A DNA stretch of 13,341 bases from Lachnospiraceae bacterium UBA3863 (lineage in GTDB: Bacteria; Bacillota; Clostridia; Lachnospirales; Lachnospiraceae). The position numbers were made by a program, and so were the translations under genes. The notes below the pieces were generated by a model. That model searched no databases, was not told where the DNA came from, and saw only the letters and a list, made by a program, of their open reading frames with translations. Below are positions 7,676-13,275 of this stretch, one piece after another. The stretch's first letter is position 1. Every line of letters starts with the position of its first letter. The stretch covers positions 1 to 13,341 of the forward strand of contig DGGX01000143.1 of NCBI GenBank assembly GCA_002392385.1. Direction: 5' to 3'.

Positions 7676-8098
7676 TCAGGCCAGGGCTGCACCGAGGGCC
7701 CTGCAGGCCTCCAGGGCCTCGTCGTCGGGCTCGTTATTGGCCATGACGCTGTCCACAGCCAGATTGGCGCCCGCGGCGCGGCAGTCGTCTTCCCAGTTGC
7801 GCATCCACTCGCCGTCTCCCCATCCGTAGGAGCCGAACAGGGCGATCTTCTTGCCGGACAGCTCACCCTTCACGTCATCAAACATAGGCTGGAACTCGCT
7901 CTCCTCGAGGACCTCGGCACCCATGGCGGGGCAGCCGAAAGCGATGGCGTCATAGCCGGCCACGTCCGCCGCGCCGAACTCAGACGCTGTCTTCACGTCC
8001 ACCTCGGCGCCGGCGCCCTGGGCGCCCGCCGCGACGGCATCGGCCATGGTCTGTGTATTGCCTGTCCCGCTCCAGAAAACAACTGCTACTTTGCTCAT
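7676..8098 (-). CDS. Short-chain flavodoxin
   Basis: 140 residues, the normal length of a clostridial short-chain flavodoxin, a soluble FMN protein that carries one electron at a time and commonly replaces ferredoxin when iron is scarce. The phosphate-binding loop SGTGNT is at residues 10-15. The second FMN loop is GCPAMGAE (55-62), and the third is GSYGWGDGEWM (89-99), with Trp93 placed to stack on the flavin. It starts three bases after the DUF3793 stop. The ribosome site AAGGAG lies in the last codons of that gene, implying coupling. It is third in the DUF2325-DUF3793-flavodoxin operon, whose promoter carries DtxR-like dyads; that fits iron-limited expression. Its redox partners are not visible. 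Confidence 0.95.
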   Translation of the reverse strand: MSKVAVVFWSGTGNTQTMADAVAAGAQGAGAEVDVKTASEFGAADVAGYDAIAFGCPAMGAEVLEESEFQPMFDDVKGELSGKKIALFGSYGWGDGEWMRNWEDDCRAAGANLAVDSVMANNEPDDEALEACRALGAALA

Positions 8099-8101
8099 TT
8101 T

Positions 8102-8671
8102 TTAAGCTCCTTTCAGGTTTTGAATATTTATAGCCAGCCTGGTCAGCGGGACGCCTTCCGCCCACTGCCGGCAATAGCTCCGTGTACACCGGTCGAATCT
8201 GTCGAAGGTCTTCCTAGCCTTCTCCACATCCCCGTAGACCTGCCAGCATCCGGTCAGCTTGCTCCGGCTGCCGCCGTAGCGTATGAATCCGCACACGTCC
8301 TCCAGGGGATAGCTCAGAAAGAGACCGATCTCATGGGGGAAGGCCTTGCGGCACCGCAGTCTCCGGATCAACTCCGCCAGGCACTGCTGGGCGGACCCGC
8401 AGGGATAGCCCTCCTCCTTCAGAAGGTCCCGGGCGCCCGACGTCCCCAGGTCCCTCTCCAGCCTGTCCGGCCTGTAGAGATAGAGCAGCACCCGCCTCTC
8501 GCTCCTTCTGAGAGGCAGCAGCCGAATCCCCCTGGGCACCAGCTGCCTGTTCAGCTCCCGCAGCTGCGTGTACAGCTCCTCCGGGTCGGTGTATTCACAT
8601 GTAAACAGGTTTCCCGTCTTGAGGCCCGCCAGCGTGGGCGAGCCATAACGGACAAGTGTCTCGTCGGACAT
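8102..8671 (-). CDS. DUF3793 family protein
   Basis: 189 residues from the start at 8671, reached by GGGAGACGGGAGAC. A longer reading from 8776 would overlap the upstream gene and lacks family sequence. Family hallmarks I recognise are LGSPTLAGLKTGNLF-like sequence at residues 9-23 (here YGSPTLAGLKTGNLF) and HEIGLFLSYPLEDVCGFI at 113-130. Eight cysteines (25, 91, 97, 107, 127, 142, 162, 167) and many basic residues are spread through a soluble protein with no signal peptide or membrane span. The function of the family is unknown to me. It lies 17 bases downstream of a DUF2325 gene and 3 bases upstream of flavodoxin. This set recurs in Clostridia and suggests a cytoplasmic role in iron or redox physiology; that role is inference from context only. 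Confidence 0.85.
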   Translation of the reverse strand: MSDETLVRYGSPTLAGLKTGNLFTCEYTDPEELYTQLRELNRQLVPRGIRLLPLRRSERRVLLYLYRPDRLERDLGTSGARDLLKEEGYPCGSAQQCLAELIRRLRCRKAFPHEIGLFLSYPLEDVCGFIRYGGSRSKLTGCWQVYGDVEKARKTFDRFDRCTRSYCRQWAEGVPLTRLAINIQNLKGA

Positions 8672-8688
8672 GTCTCCCGTCTCCCGTA

Positions 8689-8979
8689 TCAGGCCGAAAC
8701 CGCCGTATACTTCTCGAGAATGGATCGAAGGGCCGCCATGGAGGCTGTCTTCGAATGCTCCACCTGGGTGCCGCACCCGCGGATCTCGTTCTGCGCGTTC
8801 TTGAGCACCTTATGGGACAGGGCCCCGGTGAAGCAGATCATCAGGTGCGGCCGGCCCAGTTTGTTCTTGAGACTGCCCGAAGGCTTGATGAAGACCTTGG
8901 CCTTGCAGCTGTACTCCTTGCAGAGATCTTTATACTGCCGCTCCATACATTCATTGCCGCCGAGGATCACTACGCTCAT
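8689..8979 (-). CDS. DUF2325 family protein
   Basis: 96 residues. It opens MSVVILGGNECMERQYKDLCKEY and carries TGALSHKVLK at 51-60 and VEHSKTAS at 73-80, the conserved blocks of DUF2325 proteins as I recall them. The fold predicted by eye alternates beta strands and helices in a Rossmann-like manner. Conserved Cys11, Cys20, His56 and His75 are possible metal or redox residues; that is a suggestion, not a known site. It has no signal peptide. The ribosome site AGGAGG lies six bases before the ATG. It is the first gene after the strong promoter at 9085-9113, with about 100 bases of leader. Its biochemical role is unknown. Confidence 0.85.
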   Translation of the reverse strand: MSVVILGGNECMERQYKDLCKEYSCKAKVFIKPSGSLKNKLGRPHLMICFTGALSHKVLKNAQNEIRGCGTQVEHSKTASMAALRSILEKYTAVSA

Positions 8980-9014
8980 ATATTCCTCCTCTTCCTGGTT
9001 CTGTGGAGTGTCTT

Positions 9015-9032
9015 GGTTATATTAAACTAACC
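9015..9032. promoter_or_regulatory. Candidate operator in the leader, GGTTA-N8-TAACC (site B)
   Basis: A perfect inverted repeat with 5-bp arms and 8 bases between them. Read on the minus strand with one more flank, TGAGGTTAG-T-TTAATATAA agrees with the DtxR/IdeR 19-mer TTAGGTTAGCCTAACCTAA at 14 of the 18 arm positions. It lies about 46 bases downstream of the expected transcription start and 36 bases upstream of the DUF2325 start. There it could act as a second operator or roadblock. Confidence 0.5.
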
Positions 9033-9080
9033 TCAGTGCTTTTTTGTAGCGCCTCAATGGGCGCCGTCGAAAATATTTAA

Positions 9081-9096
9081 GTTAATTGTAGCTAAC
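9081..9096. promoter_or_regulatory. Candidate operator over the -10, GTTA-N8-TAAC (site C)
   Basis: A 4-bp-arm dyad with the same 8-base centre as site B. Internally it reads TTAG-N6-TTAA on the minus strand, one mismatch from the TTAG-N6-CTAA core. It overlaps the -10 hexamer of the flavodoxin operon promoter completely, so protein bound here would block transcription start. Confidence 0.5.
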
Positions 9097-9113
9097 TCAG
9101 TCTCCTGTGTCAA
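9085..9113 (-). promoter_or_regulatory. Strong sigma-A promoter of the DUF2325-DUF3793-flavodoxin operon
   Basis: Minus strand: consensus -35 TTGACA (9108-9113), 17-base spacer, -10 TACAAT (9085-9090). Start expected near 9078, giving a leader of about 100 bases to the ATG at 8979. The leader contains a 5-bp hairpin (GCGCC/GGCGC, 9049-9064) without a U-run, then site B. A near-consensus promoter covered by a dyad is typical of a gene that is strongly repressed until a signal is lost. I see no gene in 8980-9188. Confidence 0.8.
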
Positions 9114-9188
9114 TACATGACTTTTTGAAAAATATCTATGTCCCGATATACGCTTTTCCCAGTTTCAGGAGGGAGCGGCGTCAGCCTG

Positions 9189-9761
9189 TCAGGCCTGGTC
9201 CTCCCTCTCAAAATCGCGCATCAGCCTGTAGGTGTCCTCACCGTAGGCCGTGATGCCGGCGGTATTGGCGTTATACCTGGTCAGTACCCGCTTCCACTCC
9301 TCTTCCGTGAAGCTGGAGAAATCCGTCCTGCCGGCATTCTCCTCCGCGCAGCACAGGAGGTTGAGGGCCGCCGCCTCTATGTTGAAGCACGGGTCATCGT
9401 GCAGGCGGTTCCAGATCAGCCGGATATCCTCCTCATCGGTATCCCGCAGCCGGTGGTCCGTCTCGATCCCCAGCGATTCGTAGGTGGACAGCCCTCTGTC
9501 CACCGCGTATTCCACCGCCCGCAGGCCGGTCACCCCGAAGATCTGGGCATAGCCGGTGGAGCTGTCCTTCCGGGAGGTCAGGCCGGTCCTGACTACTAGG
9601 TCCGCCAGGGGATCCAGAATATCGCTCTCCGTCATCTCCTTGTAGAGGATGGCCCTGATCATCGCGGCCGGAACCCCGTAGCGCCGGCTGACCTCTTCGA
9701 TCCACGACGCGTACTCCCCCAGGATCTCCCTGGCTCTTTCCGGCGTGATTGTCCTGATCAT
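9189..9761 (-). CDS. Lysozyme-like (SLT-type) domain protein without signal peptide
   Basis: 190 residues. The pattern matches lysozyme-like transglycosylase folds. A candidate catalytic Glu42 sits at the end of a helix (AMIRAILYKEMTES). STGYAQIFG at 68-76 corresponds to the S-x-G-x-x-QI motif. AALNLL at 130-135 and RYNANTAGITAYG at 162-174 correspond to the later helix and AYN-type motif. Oddly, no signal peptide, lipobox or membrane segment is present, so either another route takes it out or it does not act on cell-wall peptidoglycan. The start at 9761 has AGGAGGG seven bases upstream. It follows mazG after 46 bases. No clear intrinsic terminator is visible after its stop, and the next promoter begins 76 bases further on. 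The family call is by motif and moderately sure; activity is inference. Confidence 0.65.
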   Translation of the reverse strand: MIRTITPERAREILGEYASWIEEVSRRYGVPAAMIRAILYKEMTESDILDPLADLVVRTGLTSRKDSSTGYAQIFGVTGLRAVEYAVDRGLSTYESLGIETDHRLRDTDEEDIRLIWNRLHDDPCFNIEAAALNLLCCAEENAGRTDFSSFTEEEWKRVLTRYNANTAGITAYGEDTYRLMRDFEREDQA

Positions 9762-9788
9762 CTCTGCCCTCCTCTCACAGACCCCCGT

Positions 9789-9820
9789 CTGTCACTTCTC
9801 TGTGCTGTCACTTCTCTGTG
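9789..9820. repeat. Perfect tandem duplication of 16 bp at the mazG stop
   Basis: CTGTCACTTCTCTGTG occurs at 9789-9804 and again, directly adjoining, at 9805-9820. The second copy includes the last codons and TGA stop of mazG, so the extra copy lies just beyond the stop in the gap to the SLT-like gene. It does not alter either protein. It looks like a recent replication-slippage event. Confidence 0.95.
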
Positions 9821-10362
9821 TCAAAACCCTTGCGCCGCCTGGCCACGTCGATCAGCTCCCCGGCCTCCTTCATGGCCGTCTCCAGATGCGCCAGCACGAA
9901 GGCCTCCTCCGCTTCCCGGCCGGCCTTCTCCGCCTTCTTGATCTCCTCCCAGGAGACACGCACCTGGTCCGGCGTCAGCCCGGCTGCTGCGCCGCCGGCT
10001 CCCTGCACGACCGAATCCGTCGCAGCTTCCGACACGGCAGGATCAGCAGCCGCAAAAATATGCGGATGCCTCCGCACCATTTTGTCCGCCGCCGTCCTTG
10101 CCACGTCTTCGAAGGTAAAATACCCTTCCTCCGCCGCGATCCGGGCGTGCATCACCACCTGCAGGAGCAGGTCCCCCAGCTCCTCCCGGAGATTGTCCGC
10201 ATTCCCTGTCTCCTCCAGGATATTGATCCCGCACAGGACCTCCGCCGCCTCCTCGATGCAGGCCGGCTTGAGGCTCCCGTGGGTCTGGGCCCTGTCCCAA
10301 GGACAGCCGTCCTCCGCGCGGAGTTTCTCAACGACCTGCAGGAGCCGCTCTGTTTCCTTCAT
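9808..10362 (-). CDS. mazG: MazG-family nucleoside triphosphate pyrophosphohydrolase (single domain)
   Basis: 184 residues from the ATG at 10362, with AGAGG seven bases upstream; a further in-frame ATG at 10392 adds ten unlike-family residues. MazG proteins hydrolyse NTPs or dNTPs to the monophosphate and pyrophosphate, clearing aberrant nucleotides in the cytoplasm. The opening LRAEDGCPWDRAQTHGSLKP (14-33) is the conserved family start. Metal-binding acidic residues are present: Glu37, Glu38 and Glu41 in IEEAAEV, and Glu61 and Asp64 in REELGDLLLQVVMHA. Unlike the 263-residue E. coli protein with two MazG domains, this has one domain followed by a Gly/Ala-rich linker (about 105-130) and a charged helix VSWEEIKKAEKAG. 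Single-domain versions are common in Firmicutes. It lies 56 bases downstream of the oxidoreductase gene and ends in a 16-bp tandem duplication. Confidence 0.92.
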   Translation of the reverse strand: MKETERLLQVVEKLRAEDGCPWDRAQTHGSLKPACIEEAAEVLCGINILEETGNADNLREELGDLLLQVVMHARIAAEEGYFTFEDVARTAADKMVRRHPHIFAAADPAVSEAATDSVVQGAGGAAAGLTPDQVRVSWEEIKKAEKAGREAEEAFVLAHLETAMKEAGELIDVARRRKGFDTEK

Positions 10363-10418
10363 TGTTCTGCCTCTTTCACCCGATCGATCCATATCCGGTC
10401 GGTTTATTTCTGCTCGTT

Positions 10419-11393
10419 CTACCTTCTCTCAAAGGGATAGACCAGCCCCATCTGGCGCCGGCACTCATCCATGAGCTGCATGACCTCCAGGGTCGCCTTG
10501 TGGGGCACCAGGGGGCTCTCCGTGAGGCCCTGCCGGATCTCGGAGGCCACGATGTCGAACTCATTGACATAGCCGCCGTCTCCCCGGAAGGTCTCCGCCC
10601 CGCCGCGCCTGCGGCGCAGGGTGACCTTGGAGGCCCCGTGATAGAAGAAGAGCGTCGTGCTCCCTTTTGTCCCTTTCAGGGACAGATATTCCAGTCCCCA
10701 GAAGTCCAGGATGGAGGCGCTCCAGGTATATTTCTTCCCGCCGGGATAGTACATGGCCACATCCTCGCCCGTGTCGATCCCGCCCCGCAGCTCCCCTCTG
10801 CACTCGATCCGCTCCGGCTTGCCGAAGAGGCGGTAGATGTAGGTGAGCGGATAAATGCCGATGTCCAGGAGGGCGCCGCCGGCCGTATTGGGATCCGAGA
10901 CACGGGGCGCATAGTTGATCGACCGCAGGTGGTAGGTCATGTGGACCTTCTGCACCTCGCCGTACTCGCCCTTGTCCAGCCACTCTTTCACCTTGTTGGC
11001 GACCGGGGCGAACCAGGTCCACATGGCTTCCGTGAAGTAGACGCCCCGCTCCTCGCTCAGACGCAGGAGCTCCGCCGTCTTGTCCGTGTCCGTGCTCACC
11101 GGCTTCTCACAGAGCACCGGCCGGCCCATGAGCAGGGCCTGCTTCGCATACTCATAGTGGCTGGTGTGAGGCGTGACGATATAGACGCCGTCGACCCCCG
11201 GCGCGCCGATCGCCTCCTCGGCGGTGTGCGCGGCCAGAGCCCCGTATTCCTGCGCAAAAGCACAGCATTTCTCATAGTTCCTGGTGTATACAGAGACGAC
11301 CCGGTGCCGCCCCGTCTCCGTGATCTTCTTCGCGACGTCCTTCGCGAGCACGCCGGTCCCTATGAATGCCCAGTTGAAAACCTGCTCGGCCAT
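10419..11393 (-). CDS. Gfo/Idh/MocA family NAD(P)-dependent oxidoreductase
   Basis: 324 residues, standard length. The N-terminal Rossmann domain has the dinucleotide loop IGTGVLA at 11-17. The family motif CEKPVS is at 95-100, with Lys97 as the expected catalytic lysine. The C-terminal substrate domain has GGALLDIGIYP at 172-182, in which Asp177 is kept. Tyr181 stands where sugar-processing members usually have the catalytic His, a feature shared with the dihydrodiol-dehydrogenase-like subgroup. Substrates of that subgroup range from sugars to diols, so none is assigned. The start at 11393 has GGGG seven bases upstream. It sits 46 bases after the thioredoxin lipoprotein gene and 56 before mazG. 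It may be part of the same transcript, but shared function with either neighbour is not evident. Confidence 0.9.
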   Translation of the reverse strand: MAEQVFNWAFIGTGVLAKDVAKKITETGRHRVVSVYTRNYEKCCAFAQEYGALAAHTAEEAIGAPGVDGVYIVTPHTSHYEYAKQALLMGRPVLCEKPVSTDTDKTAELLRLSEERGVYFTEAMWTWFAPVANKVKEWLDKGEYGEVQKVHMTYHLRSINYAPRVSDPNTAGGALLDIGIYPLTYIYRLFGKPERIECRGELRGGIDTGEDVAMYYPGGKKYTWSASILDFWGLEYLSLKGTKGSTTLFFYHGASKVTLRRRRGGAETFRGDGGYVNEFDIVASEIRQGLTESPLVPHKATLEVMQLMDECRRQMGLVYPFERR

Positions 11394-11439
11394 TCCTTCA
11401 CCCCATTCATGCCCGGCCAGAGACCGGCTCTGCTCTCCT

Positions 11440-12093
11440 TCACTCCATATTCTTCAATAACTGTGCCACGGCATTTCTGTACTCCTGCGGAGCAGCTCCT
11501 ATGATGCTTCCCAGAACATGTCCCTCGCTGTCCACGAAGAAGGTGGTAGGAAAGGCATAAAGCTGAAACAGCGCATCCTGCCCTTCAAAGCCTGCCAGGA
11601 CGGGAAAATCCGCGCCGGCAGCAGCCAGGATATCCTTCGCGTCCGCGACGGTCGCCTCATCAACGGCATCCGTGCACACGGCGATCAGCCCGACGTCCTG
11701 CTCCGCAAACTCCTCCGCCATCACGGCCAGCTCCGGCATCTCCCCCACGCAGGGACCGCACCAGGTGGCCCACACATTGATCATGGTGATCTTGTTCTCC
11801 GCGTACAGGTCCGCGCTGTGGACCGGATTGCCGTCCAGATCCGTGGTGTCGAAAAGCAGGTCCCCGATGACGCCGGCCTCCATGGCCGCCGCTTCTGTCT
11901 CACCCGCTTCCTCCGCCTCTGCGTCCGCCGCTTCTGTTTCGGTATCCGCTGCTTCCGCCGCTTCTGACTCAGCCTGGCTGCTTTCTGCCGACGACTCATT
12001 GGTTTCCGCCGACGCTCCGTTCTGGGCCGTCCCGCCGCAGCCCGCACACAAGATCAAAAGTCCCGCCAGAAGGATACTCAACACTTTCTTCAT
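11440..12093 (-). CDS. TlpA/ResA-like thioredoxin-fold lipoprotein
   Basis: 217 residues. A signal peptide (MKKVLSILLAGLLILCAGC) ends in a lipobox-like CAGC with Cys19 as the lipidation site; Cys rather than Leu at -3 is slightly unusual. A long acidic Glu/Ala/Thr linker (about 20-72) acts as a tether. The thioredoxin-like domain (about 75-217) holds the active site WCGPC with Cys112 and Cys115, preceded by MINVWAT, and the cis-proline motif FPTT with Pro182. Proteins of this type reduce or exchange disulfides outside the membrane and need an electron source. The start codon overlaps the stop of the polyferredoxin gene (ATGA, 12090-12093), so the two are translationally coupled. Together with that protein and the CXXC peptide further upstream it probably forms a thiol-redox path. 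An alternative role is in cytochrome c maturation, but no such genes are in view. Confidence 0.92.
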   Translation of the reverse strand: MKKVLSILLAGLLILCAGCGGTAQNGASAETNESSAESSQAESEAAEAADTETEAADAEAEEAGETEAAAMEAGVIGDLLFDTTDLDGNPVHSADLYAENKITMINVWATWCGPCVGEMPELAVMAEEFAEQDVGLIAVCTDAVDEATVADAKDILAAAGADFPVLAGFEGQDALFQLYAFPTTFFVDSEGHVLGSIIGAAPQEYRNAVAQLLKNME

Positions 12094-12953
12094 ATTTTCT
12101 TCCTTTCTTCAGAACCGGCGAGAGCGAAACGCAGGGCATTCTCCGGGCAGGCCCGCACACAGGCCCCGCAGCGGATACACTCCGCGCTGTCCGGGTCGCG
12201 CACCGGGTCCACCTGCATGGCACAATGCCGCGCGCAGGCCCCGCATCCGGTGCAAACTCTCTCCTCTCTCACCAGCCGGAGAAAACCTATCTTCTGAAAC
12301 AGTCCATAAAAGGCGCCGAGGGGGCAGATATACTTGCAGAAGGGCCTGTGGATCAGGACCGACGCCGCCGTCACCGCCGCCAGGATCGCCAGCTTCCACA
12401 CATAGAGCCCGTGCACCAGCGGCCGCAGACTCCTGTTCAGGATCACCAGCGGGATCCCGCCCTCCAGCGTTCCCACCGGACAGATCCACTTGCAGAAATA
12501 AGGGAAGCTTACTCCCATCTCATCCCGCAGGACCAGAGGCAGGACCACAACGAAGAAAACCAGAAAGACATACTTGCCCTTGCGCAGCACCCGGTCGATC
12601 CTCTCCGGCACCGTCACCTTCGGTGTCGGGATCCGGTAGAGCAGCTCCTGCACCAGTCCGAACAGACAGAGCCATCCGCAGACGAACCGCCCCAGCACCA
12701 CCCCGATCATGATCAGAAATCCCAGCACATAGAAGGGCGCCTTCGGCCGCCTGGCGCTGAAAAAAGACTGCAGGGACCCCAGCGGACAGGCCCCCACCGC
12801 CGCCGGACAGGCATAACAGTTCATCCCGGGCACACAGAAATTCTTCAGCGGCCCCTGGTAGATCCTTCCCGTGAGCCACCCCGACACATGCGCATTCGTG
12901 ACCAGGGCCCACACCACCTGCACGACTTTTCTTCTCTTCAGCCAGTCCTTCAT
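12090..12953 (-). CDS. NapH/CcoG-like membrane polyferredoxin, 4Fe-4S binding
   Basis: 287 residues. Cys40, 46, 49 and 56 form an N-terminal group in FCVPGMNCYACP...ACPLG. Membrane spans lie near 72-92, 127-143 and 184-202, interleaved with CGWLC (92, 96), CKWICP (154, 158) and CKYICP (206, 210), the paired motifs of NapH-type proteins. The C-terminus carries two classical ferredoxin sites: Cys234, 237, 240, 244 and Cys259, 262, 265, 269. Such proteins move electrons through or along the membrane, here most likely toward the thioredoxin lipoprotein whose gene overlaps by four bases. The start at 12953 is the first usable ATG (an in-frame TAG lies six codons upstream). It has only a weak ribosome site (GAGAAG adjoining the ATG) because it lies inside a 20-bp tandem repeat. 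Cytoplasmic electron donor unknown. Confidence 0.93.
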   Translation of the reverse strand: MKDWLKRRKVVQVVWALVTNAHVSGWLTGRIYQGPLKNFCVPGMNCYACPAAVGACPLGSLQSFFSARRPKAPFYVLGFLIMIGVVLGRFVCGWLCLFGLVQELLYRIPTPKVTVPERIDRVLRKGKYVFLVFFVVVLPLVLRDEMGVSFPYFCKWICPVGTLEGGIPLVILNRSLRPLVHGLYVWKLAILAAVTAASVLIHRPFCKYICPLGAFYGLFQKIGFLRLVREERVCTGCGACARHCAMQVDPVRDPDSAECIRCGACVRACPENALRFALAGSEERKKI

Positions 12954-13060
12954 CTTCTCAGCCAGCCTCTAATCTCCTCAGTCGATTTCTCATCTTCTTA
13001 CCCGGTTCCTGCGCTGCTCAGTCAGTTCCTGAGTTTCTCAGTCAGTCCATGATCTCCTCA
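12941..13060. repeat. Six tandem 20-bp units between the CXXC peptide gene and the polyferredoxin gene
   Basis: Six degenerate copies with exact 20-base period at 12941, 12961, 12981, 13001, 13021 and 13041; minus-strand consensus about TGAGAAGATGAGGAACTGAC. A decayed seventh unit may occupy 12921-12940, inside the polyferredoxin gene. The stop codon of the CXXC peptide is the first three bases of the first unit, and the start codon of the polyferredoxin gene is bases 8-10 of the sixth. Units contain ribosome-site-like GAGGAG or GAGAAG. Twenty is not a multiple of three, so the array is not a protein repeat. Confidence 0.85.
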
Positions 13061-13204
13061 ACCGATCCCGCAGCATTCCAGGCAGATCTGGGCAGCCTTG
13101 GTCAGGACTGCCTGCATATCGCCCTGCAGGGCGCCGTACACAAGACACGCCGCCCCGACCGTAAGAAGAATATACCGAATATTTTTCTGAAGAAAGACCG
13201 CCAT
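13058..13204 (-). CDS. CD1871A-type small CXXC membrane peptide
   Basis: 48 residues, too short for most gene finders. The N-terminus is basic (KNIR, residues 7-10), followed by one membrane segment of about 11-26 (YILLTVGAACLVYGAL). The C-terminal tail AAQICLECCGIG carries Cys41-Leu-Glu-Cys44 plus Cys45. This ending is the hallmark of the CD1871A family of CXXC motif-containing proteins, which I recall lying next to polyferredoxin and thioredoxin-like genes in Clostridia. The start at 13204 has AGGAG nine bases upstream, and a good promoter lies just before it. By position it is the first gene of the redox operon; the CXXC could bind a metal or shuttle electrons or disulfides at the membrane. 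No function is established to my knowledge. The next gene starts 104 bases on, across the tandem repeat. Confidence 0.85.
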   Translation of the reverse strand: MAVFLQKNIRYILLTVGAACLVYGALQGDMQAVLTKAAQICLECCGIG

Positions 13205-13245
13205 ATCAGTGCTCTCCTGCCCGTTCCGTGAGCCATACCTTATTC

Positions 13246-13275
13246 ATTATCCGATGATTTCAGGGCTTCTGTCAA
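13246..13275 (-). promoter_or_regulatory. Promoter of the CXXC peptide-polyferredoxin-thioredoxin operon
   Basis: Minus strand: consensus -35 TTGACA (13270-13275), 18-base spacer, -10 GATAAT (13246-13251), 5 of 6 bases. Transcription would begin near 13239, leaving about 35 bases of leader to the ATG at 13204. No TTAG-N6-CTAA dyad is present here, so this operon does not appear to share the putative metalloregulator of the other two. Confidence 0.75.

Noticed and set aside
9049..9064. Attenuator or riboswitch in the flavodoxin operon leader
   Set aside because: Only a 5-bp hairpin with no U-run and no recognisable riboswitch core; dyad-based repression explains the region better.
10362..11504. 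Plus-strand open frame of 380 codons
   Set aside because: It is antisense to the Gfo/Idh/MocA oxidoreductase, which has complete motifs; the plus-strand product has none.
12941..13060. CRISPR array
   Set aside because: Units are 20 bp, adjoining and degenerate, with no unique spacers between them and no cas genes.
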